From positions 462,859 through 526,858 of the forward strand of contig JAVRFV010002319.1 in NCBI GenBank assembly GCA_032716605.1: 64,000 bases of DNA, in the 5' to 3' direction. The notes under the pieces were generated by a model that ran no database searches, was not told the origin of the DNA, and saw only the letters and a program-made list of their open reading frames with translations. The translations under genes and the position numbers were made by a program. Position 1 is the stretch's first letter; every line of letters starts with the position of its first letter. This stretch comes from Paralithodes platypus. Lineage: Eukaryota > Arthropoda > Malacostraca > Decapoda > Lithodidae. Below, in pieces: positions 58,713-64,000 of this stretch.

Positions 58713-59056
58713 TAATGTGTATCATCCTGCAGTATATACTGTATCCTACACACCAAGGTAAGGGAATCAACAATATATTACTAATGTGTATCATCCTGCT
58801 GTATATACTGTATCCTACACACCAAGGTAAGGGAATCAACAATATATTACTAATGTGTATCATCCTGCTGTATATACTGTATCCTACACACCAAGGTAAG
58901 GGAATCAACAATATATTACTAATGTGTATCATCCTGCTGTATATACTGTATCCTACACACCAAGGTAAGGGAATCAACAATATATTACTAATGTGTATCA
59001 TCCTGCTGTATATACTGTATCCTACACACCAAGGTAAGGGAATCAACAATATATTA
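58709..59056. repeat. 69-bp tandem array, 5 copies, starting at MITE-D
   Basis: TTACTAATGTGTATCATCCT recurs every 69 bp from 58709. Only the first copy has GCAGTATA where the others have GCTGTATA. The array begins with the TTAC that closes MITE-D copy 2. Both strands stay open because the unit length is divisible by three. Confidence 0.97.
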
Positions 59057-59307
59057 CTTCTTGCTTCACGGTAGGGATACATTGCTCGGGTTGGTAATTA
59101 CTTACACTTCCAAATGATATTATCTTCATCTCGATGTTACACAATATTCATCATTATATTGTTATTTTTCTAGTATTTTTACTTAATCTTCATTAAATGT
59201 TTTATCATAATTTTAACTTTTTCACGTTATGTTCCTCACTCAAACTCGTGTTACCTTTATATATTTTCTTCGCTTGTTCTTCTTGTATGTTCTCCCCTTT
59301 TCATCGC
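59057..59307. other. Unassigned AT-rich spacer
   Basis: I see nothing recognisable. Confidence 0.5.
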
Positions 59308-59315
59308 TCGCTCTC

Positions 59316-59368
<53 letters not shown>

Positions 59369-59394
59369 GTCTCTCTCTCTCTCTCTCTCTCTCT
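59308..59394. repeat. (CTGT)n(CT)n microsatellite
   Basis: About 55 bp of TCTG repeats followed by about 25 bp of CT, ending TTCCAG at the LINE-D edge. Confidence 0.96.
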
Positions 59395-59398
59395 TCCA

Positions 59399-60314
59399 GT
59401 TCCACAGGGTTCAGTCCTTGGACCGGTCCTGTTTCTCATTTACATTAACGATATTGATGTAGGGGTAAACAACACCATTTCCAAATTTGCCGACGATACA
59501 AAAATAGGAAATACAGTCCTGAACGAAGATGATAGAAATGCGTTGCAATCTGATTTAAACAAAATGTCAGAGTGGTCGAAAAAATGGCAGATGCCCTTCA
59601 ATGTCGATAAATGTCAGGTGCTGCAGGTTGGTAGCAGAAATATGAAATACAAATACGAAATGAATGGCAAACAAATAAAAACCGCAACGGTAGTAAAAGA
59701 CCTAGGGGTACTAATATCTGAAAACCTAAAAACTTCCGACCAATGTATAGCAGCTGCAAATAAGGCAAACATAGCATTGGGCTTTATTAAACGAAAATTT
59801 ACATATAAACATGAAAACGTAATAGTGCCACTGTTCAAAAGTATGGTGAGGCCCCACCTTGAATATGGTGTGCAGTTCTGGTCACCTTATCTGATCAAGG
59901 ACATTGTAAGACTCGAGTCAGTACAGCGTAGAGCGACGAAGATGATACCCTCATTAAGAAATAAACCATATGAAGAAAGACTTAAACGATTGAACCTGTT
60001 CTCATTAAAAAAGAGGAGGTTGAGGGGTCAGCTTATTGAGTGCTTTAAGATACTAAAAGGTTTCGACAAAGTCGATGTAAATGCACTATTCACATTAAAC
60101 AATACTAATCAAACTCGCGGAAATGGAATGAAATTAAAAACCAAAAAGGCAAACCTAGATGTCACAAAGAGTTTCTTCACCTACAGTGTGGCGACAGAGT
60201 GGAATAAACTACCAGCGAGTGGTGGAGAGCGACACAATAAACGCTTTCAAGGGAAGGCTTGACCTCTATCTGCAGAGGGCTGGGGTGATATAAAAAAAAA
60301 AAAAAAAAAAAAAA
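59399..60314 (+). mobile_element. LINE-D copy 2 (CR1/L2-like), 5'-truncated, otherwise well preserved
   Basis: The reading frame starts at [20 protein letters not shown] (59399), has the catalytic FADDTKIG (about 59490), KWQMPFNVDKCQVLQVG, a VKDLGVLISENLKTSDQC block, YGVQFWSPY, RRATKMIPSLRNKPYEERL and RGQLIECFKILKGFDKVDV, and reaches WNKLPAS. One single-base indel near 60218 shifts the C-terminus (VVESDTINAFKGRLDLYLQ) into the next frame. It ends in poly(A) (60293-60314). With a single lesion over about 890 bp it is the least decayed LINE here. The missing 5' part makes it inactive. Confidence 0.92.
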
Positions 60315-60425
60315 TGTATGTAAGTGTATGTGTGTGCACTGTACAGTATGTGTATATATACTGTATATATATGTATGTATGTATGTGTATGTGTGTATAT
60401 GTGTGTACCGGTGTATATATGTATA

Positions 60426-60475
<50 letters not shown>

Positions 60476-60485
60476 TATATAGTTT
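60315..60485. repeat. (TATG)n and (TA)n simple repeats
   Basis: Interrupted GTATGTATG then a TA run at about 60417-60480, continuing from the LINE-D poly(A). Confidence 0.9.
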
Positions 60486-60560
60486 GTAAGGCCAGACTGC
60501 CTAGTGAGGACCTTGAGGTCTGTGTGGTCTGTGTATCTATGTAGCTCTATGTAGCTCTCT
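60486..60560 (+). repeat. Dispersed repeat shared with 30303-30372
   Basis: GCCTAGTGAGGACCTTGAGG, CTGTGTGGTCTGTG and TATCTATGTAGCTCTATG match the copy at 30.3 kb. Function unknown. Confidence 0.55.
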
Positions 60561-60598
60561 CTCTTAAACCAGATTACCCCCCACTCCCCTTCTCTGTC

Positions 60599-60606
60599 TG
60601 TCTGTG

Positions 60607-60659
<53 letters not shown>

Positions 60660-60675
60660 CTCTCTCTCTCTCTCA
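60599..60675. repeat. (CT)n-rich microsatellite
   Basis: TCTG then CT repeats with TTTCTTTC interruptions. Confidence 0.9.
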
Positions 60676-61044
60676 CTCCCCCTGTCTGTGTCTCTGTCTG
60701 TGTGCACTTCCATAACTTAGGACTTAAAGTAGTTGTCTCCCTCCCGTCCACCATCCACCATCCTCTCTCTTCTCTTGCTATCCTCTTCTTTCACTCTTCT
60801 CTTCTCTTGCTCTCCTCCTTCACTCTTGGTTTCTCTAGCCACTTTCTCAGTCACGGATTAGAGGGGTGATTTCCACTTGAGCGACCATTCCTTTCAACCT
60901 TATTCTAGTCAATTTCTAGCTACTATTAAACGATTGTATTCAGTTTATAAAGAGCCTCCAGCAATTAACAGTTTATAAAGAGCCTCCAGCAATTAACAGT
61001 TTATAAAGAGCCTCCAGCAATTAACAGGCTTCCAACTAACTCAC

Positions 61045-61379
61045 TTAAGGCCAGATTTCCACTTGAGGGATTTTTTTCTGGACCCGTTTCTCCCTCATGT
61101 TTAGCCCCATTGCTTTTGAGATTTTAAGAAGTTCGCCCTAGTAGTTTTGACATTTTAAGACATTTTGCCCCATTTCTGTCAATTTTAAGACCTTTCGTGC
61201 CATTAAGGTGTCGATTTTTTCCTGGCGAGCGATAGCGAGCCTGTAATTTAAGAGCAACCGGCCTCCAGCCGGGAAATTTTTCTACCGAAAAATGTACAAA
61301 TTTATCTTGAAAGGGGGTCTAGGGGTGTAATTTTAAACTTGATGAAAACGTAGGGAACAAACTAAATACCTGCCCTTAA
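61045..61379 (+). mobile_element. MITE-B copy 5, inserted at a TTAA inside MITE-C
   Basis: TTAAGGCCAGATTTCCACTT at 61045 and AATACCTGCCCTTAA ending 61379 bound a complete MITE-B body (CTCATGTTTAGCCCCATTGC, CCTGGCGAGCGATAGCGAGC, TTTTTCTACCGAAAAATG). The duplicated TTAA joins CTCAC-TTAA-(CC)CCTTTA..., the internal sequence of MITE-C (compare 24102-24112 and 56803-56812), so the host site is identifiable. Confidence 0.9.
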
Positions 61380-63406
61380 CCCTTTATCCAACCACAAATA
61401 CCTGCCCTTAACCCTTTATCCTACCACAAATACCTGCCCTTAACCCTTTATCCTACCACAAATACCTGCCCTTAACCCTTTATCCTACCACAAATACCTG
61501 CCCTTAACCCTTTATCCTACCACAAATACCTGTCCTTAACCCTTTATCCAACCACAAATACCTGCCCTTAACCCTTTATCCTACCACAAATACCTGTCCT
61601 TAACCCTTTATCCTACCACAAATACCTGCCCTTAACCCTTTATCCTACCACAAATACCTGCCCTTAACCCTTTATCCAACCACAAATACCTGTCCTTAAC
61701 CCTTTATCCAACCACAAATACCTGCCCTTAACCCTTTATCCTACCACAAATACCTGTCCTTAACCCTTTATCCTACCACAAATACCTGCCCTTAACCCTT
61801 TATCCTACCACAAATACCTGTCCTTAACCCTTTATCCAACCACAAATACCTGCCCTTAACCCTTTATCCTACCACAAATACCTGTCCTTAACCCTTTATC
61901 CTACCACAAATACCTGCCCTTAACCCTTTATCCTACCACAAATACCTGCCCTTAACCCTTTATCCTACCACAAATACCTGCCCTTAACCCTTTATCCTAC
62001 CACAAATACCTGCCCTTAACCCTTTATCCTACCACAAATACCTGCCCTTAACCCTTTATCCTACCACAAATACCTGCCCTTAACCCTAATCCTACCACAA
62101 ATACCTGTCCTTAACCCTTTATCCTACCACAATACCTGCCTTAACCCTTTATCCTACCACAAATACCTGTCCTTAACCCTTTATCCTACCACAAATACCT
62201 GCCCTTAACCCTTTATCCTACCACAAATACCTGTCCTTAACCCTTTATCCTACCACAAATACCTGCCCTTAACCCTTTATCCTACCACAAATACCTGCCC
62301 TTAACCCTTTATCCTACCACAAATACCTGCCCTTAACCCTTTATCCTACCACAAATACCTGCCCTTAACCCTTTATCCTACCACAAATACCTGCCCTTAA
62401 CCCTTTATCCTACCACAAATACCTGCCCTTTATCCTACCACAAATACCTGCCCTTAACCCTTTATCCTACCACAAATACCTGTCCTTAACCCTTTATCCT
62501 ACCACAAATACCTGCCCTTAACCCTTTATCCTACCACAAATACCTGCCCTTAACCCTTTATCCTACCACAAATACCTGCCCTTAACCCTTTATCCTACCA
62601 CAAATACCTGCCCTTAACCCTTTATCCTACCACAAATACCTGTCCTTAACCCTTTATCCTACCACAAATACCTGCCCTTAACCCTTTATCCTACCACAAA
62701 TACCTGTCCTTAACCCTTTATCCTACCACAAATACCTGCCCTTAACCCTTTATCCTACCACAAATACCTGCCCTTAACCCTTTATCCTACCACAAATACC
62801 TGCCCTTAACCCTTTATCCTACCACAAATACCTGCCCTTAACCCTTTATCCTACCACAAATACCTGCCCTTAACCCTTTATCCTACCACAAATACCTGCC
62901 CTTTATCCTACCACAAATACCTGCCCTTAACCCTTTATCCTACCACAAATACCTGCCCTTAACCCTTTATCCTACCACAAATACCTGCCCTTAACCCTTT
63001 ATCCTACCACAAATACCTGCCCTTAACCCTTTATCCTACCACAAATACCTGTCCTTAACCCTTTATCCTACCACAAATACCTGCCCTTAACCCTTTATCC
63101 TACCACAAATACCTGTCCTTAACCCTTTATCCTACCACAAATACCTGCCCTTAACCCTTTATCCTACCACAAATACCTGTCCTTAACCCTTTATCCTACC
63201 ACAAATACCTGCCCTTAACCCTTTATCCTACCACAAATACCTGTCCTTAACCCTTTATCCTACCACAAATACCTGCCCTTAACCCTTTATCCTACCACAA
63301 ATACCTGCCCTTAACCCTTTATCCTACCACAAATACCTGCCCTTAACCCTTTATCCTACCACAAATACCTGTCCTTAACCCTTTATCCTACCACAAATCC
63401 TCCTTA
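61364..63406. repeat. 32-bp satellite array, ~63 copies, seeded at the MITE-B/MITE-C junction
   Basis: The unit is AAATACCTGCCCTTAACCCT then TTATCCTACCAC. Its first half is the terminal 16 bp of MITE-B copy 5 and its second half is the adjoining MITE-C sequence. Common variants are CTGTCC for CTGCCC and CCAACC for CCTACC. There are occasional short units (missing TTAACCC) near 62430 and 62895. The array stops where MITE-C sequence resumes. Confidence 0.98.
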
Positions 63407-63515
63407 AACTGCAAACACTCGTCTAAATATATATAGCTAAACTAAAATTAAAAGGACGTCAATAATTACCTCTCATATTCAGATTCGTTAACGTATTAGT
63501 GGCCCAGTGAGGCAT

Positions 63516-63851
63516 TTAAGGGGAGGTTTTTAGTTTGGTCTCTAGATATCCATCAAGCTTAAGATTACACCCCCTTGAGCCCCTTTCAAGATAAATTTGT
63601 ACATTTTTCGGTAGAAAAATGTCCCGGCTGAAAGCCGGTTCCTCTTAAATAACAGGCTCGCTATCGCTCGCCAGGATAAAATCGACACCTAAATGGCACG
63701 AAAGGACTTAAAATTGACAGAAATGGGTCGAAAGTTCTTAAAATCGTCAAAATAATGGGGCGAACGTCTTAAAATTAGAAAAGCAATGGGGCTAAACATG
63801 AGGGAGAAAGGAGTCAAGAAAAAAATCCCTCGAGTGGAAATCCCCCCTTAA
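63516..63851 (-). mobile_element. MITE-B copy 6
   Basis: TTAAGGGGAGGTTTTTAG at the left and GTGGAAATCCCCCCTTAA at the right, TTAA at both ends. The body is the inverse of copies 4 and 5 (ATCCATCAAGCTTAAGATTA, CGGCTGAAAGCCGG, GGCTCGCTATCGCTCGCCAG, GGGGCTAAACATGAGGGAG). Confidence 0.92.
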
Positions 63852-63951
63852 ACTCCACCAAATACAGTTAATGTTGTTGTGTTAATGCAGAGTTAGTAAC
63901 ATCATTGCCAGGATGTAGTACCAGCATTACTGCATCTGACAACATAATATG

Positions 63952-63952
<1 letters not shown>

Positions 63953-64000
<48 letters not shown>
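63953..64000. repeat. (CA)n microsatellite running off the window end
   Basis: Perfect CA from about 63953 to the last base. The true length is unknown. Confidence 0.95.

Larger units (their letters stand above)
60890..63490. mobile_element. MITE-C copy 6, split by MITE-B copy 5 and a 32-bp array
   Basis: The left part (60890-61048) has TCTAGCTACTATTAAACGAT, AGAGCCTCCAGCAATTAACA (a ~30-bp unit in three copies) and CTAACTCACTTAA. The right part (63403-63490) has CTTAAACTGCAAACACTCG, TCTAAATATATATAGCTAAA and GGACGTC, matching the right arm of copies 1 and 5. Between them lie MITE-B copy 5 and the amplified junction. Outer TTAACCC termini are eroded. Confidence 0.7.

Noticed and set aside
58681..59082. 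Overlapping open frames on both strands
   Set aside because: Explained by five copies of a 69-bp unit (23 codons).
59390..59448. Real splice acceptor (CT)nTTCCAG joining a host exon
   Set aside because: The exon would begin inside an RT motif of LINE-D. I keep the resemblance only as one explanation in the microsatellite-junction finding.

Overview
This is repeat-dominated eukaryotic DNA with no prokaryotic organisation: no operons, ribosome-binding sites or dense coding. It is AT-rich and carries very long (CA)n, (GA)n and (CT)n microsatellites, at least five families of non-LTR retrotransposon (LINE), many miniature inverted-repeat elements (MITEs) with TTAA target sites, two tRNA-like SINEs, and a short (CCTAA)n tract of the arthropod telomere type inside a foldback at about 6.05 kb. 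This mix fits an arthropod, most likely a decapod crustacean. That is an inference from style, not from a diagnostic gene. One 100-base N gap lies at 36682-36781.

LINE families, named here for convenience. LINE-A is CR1-like: its ORF1 has a Cys-rich N-terminus, a coiled coil and an SGNH esterase-like domain, and its ORF2 has endonuclease and reverse transcriptase (RT). There is a nearly complete but indel-ridden copy at 32.1-36.7 kb and pieces at 8.0-9.5, 27.3-27.9 and 36.8-37.9 kb. LINE-B is present only in fragments at 9.8, 21.0-21.7, 24.8, 44.9-46.2, 47.1, 52.3-52.6 and 53.6-54.6 kb. LINE-C is CR1/L2-like and nearly full length on the minus strand at 37.9-42.0 kb. LINE-D is CR1/L2-like, with 3' pieces at 28.9-29.3 and 59.4-60.3 kb. 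LINE-E is RTE-like, ends in (GATA)n, and lies at 3.9-4.9, 42.0-42.7 and 50.2-50.9 kb.

MITE families, also named here. MITE-A (long foldback, ends TTAAGGGG(G)TCACC/GGTGRGYCCCCTTAA) has copies at 0.7, 2.0, 4.9, 20.2, 20.8-21.8 and 27.9 kb. MITE-B (ends TTAAGGGGAG/CTCCCCTTAA) has copies at 2.6, 6.3, 7.2, 17.5, 44.4, 61.0 and 63.5 kb and shares its core with MITE-A. MITE-C (piggyBac-style TTAACCC ends) has copies at 6.3, 10.3, 10.7, 20.7, 23.8, 55.8, 56.7 and 60.9-63.5 kb. MITE-D lies at 51.7 and, inverted, at 58.5 kb. Two Tc1/mariner-style MITEs lie at 28.4 and 45.2 kb. Elements are often nested: C in B, B in C, LINE-B in A, LINE-E in LINE-C, and a Tc1-type MITE plus a foldback in LINE-B.

Tandem arrays make up roughly 11 kb, with units of 24, 25, 27, 29, 32, 35, 38, 42, 65, 69, 75, 82, 105, 108, 110 and 122 bp. 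Several start at a MITE end or lie inside a MITE, or begin at a LINE 3' end.

The only candidate for host coding sequence is a 66-nt exon-like segment at 24621-24686 (+), with good 3' and 5' splice consensus and two open frames. If real, much of the window is intron. The most notable signals are: (1) LINE copies whose truncated 5' ends abut microsatellites always with the C-rich strand in the sense direction; (2) LINE-A loci that all occur as inverted pairs; (3) satellite arrays nucleated at MITE junctions, best seen at 61.4-63.4 kb; and (4) four tandem 27-bp units resembling hammerhead ribozyme cores in a foldback at 45.4-45.7 kb with a clean 10-bp target duplication.
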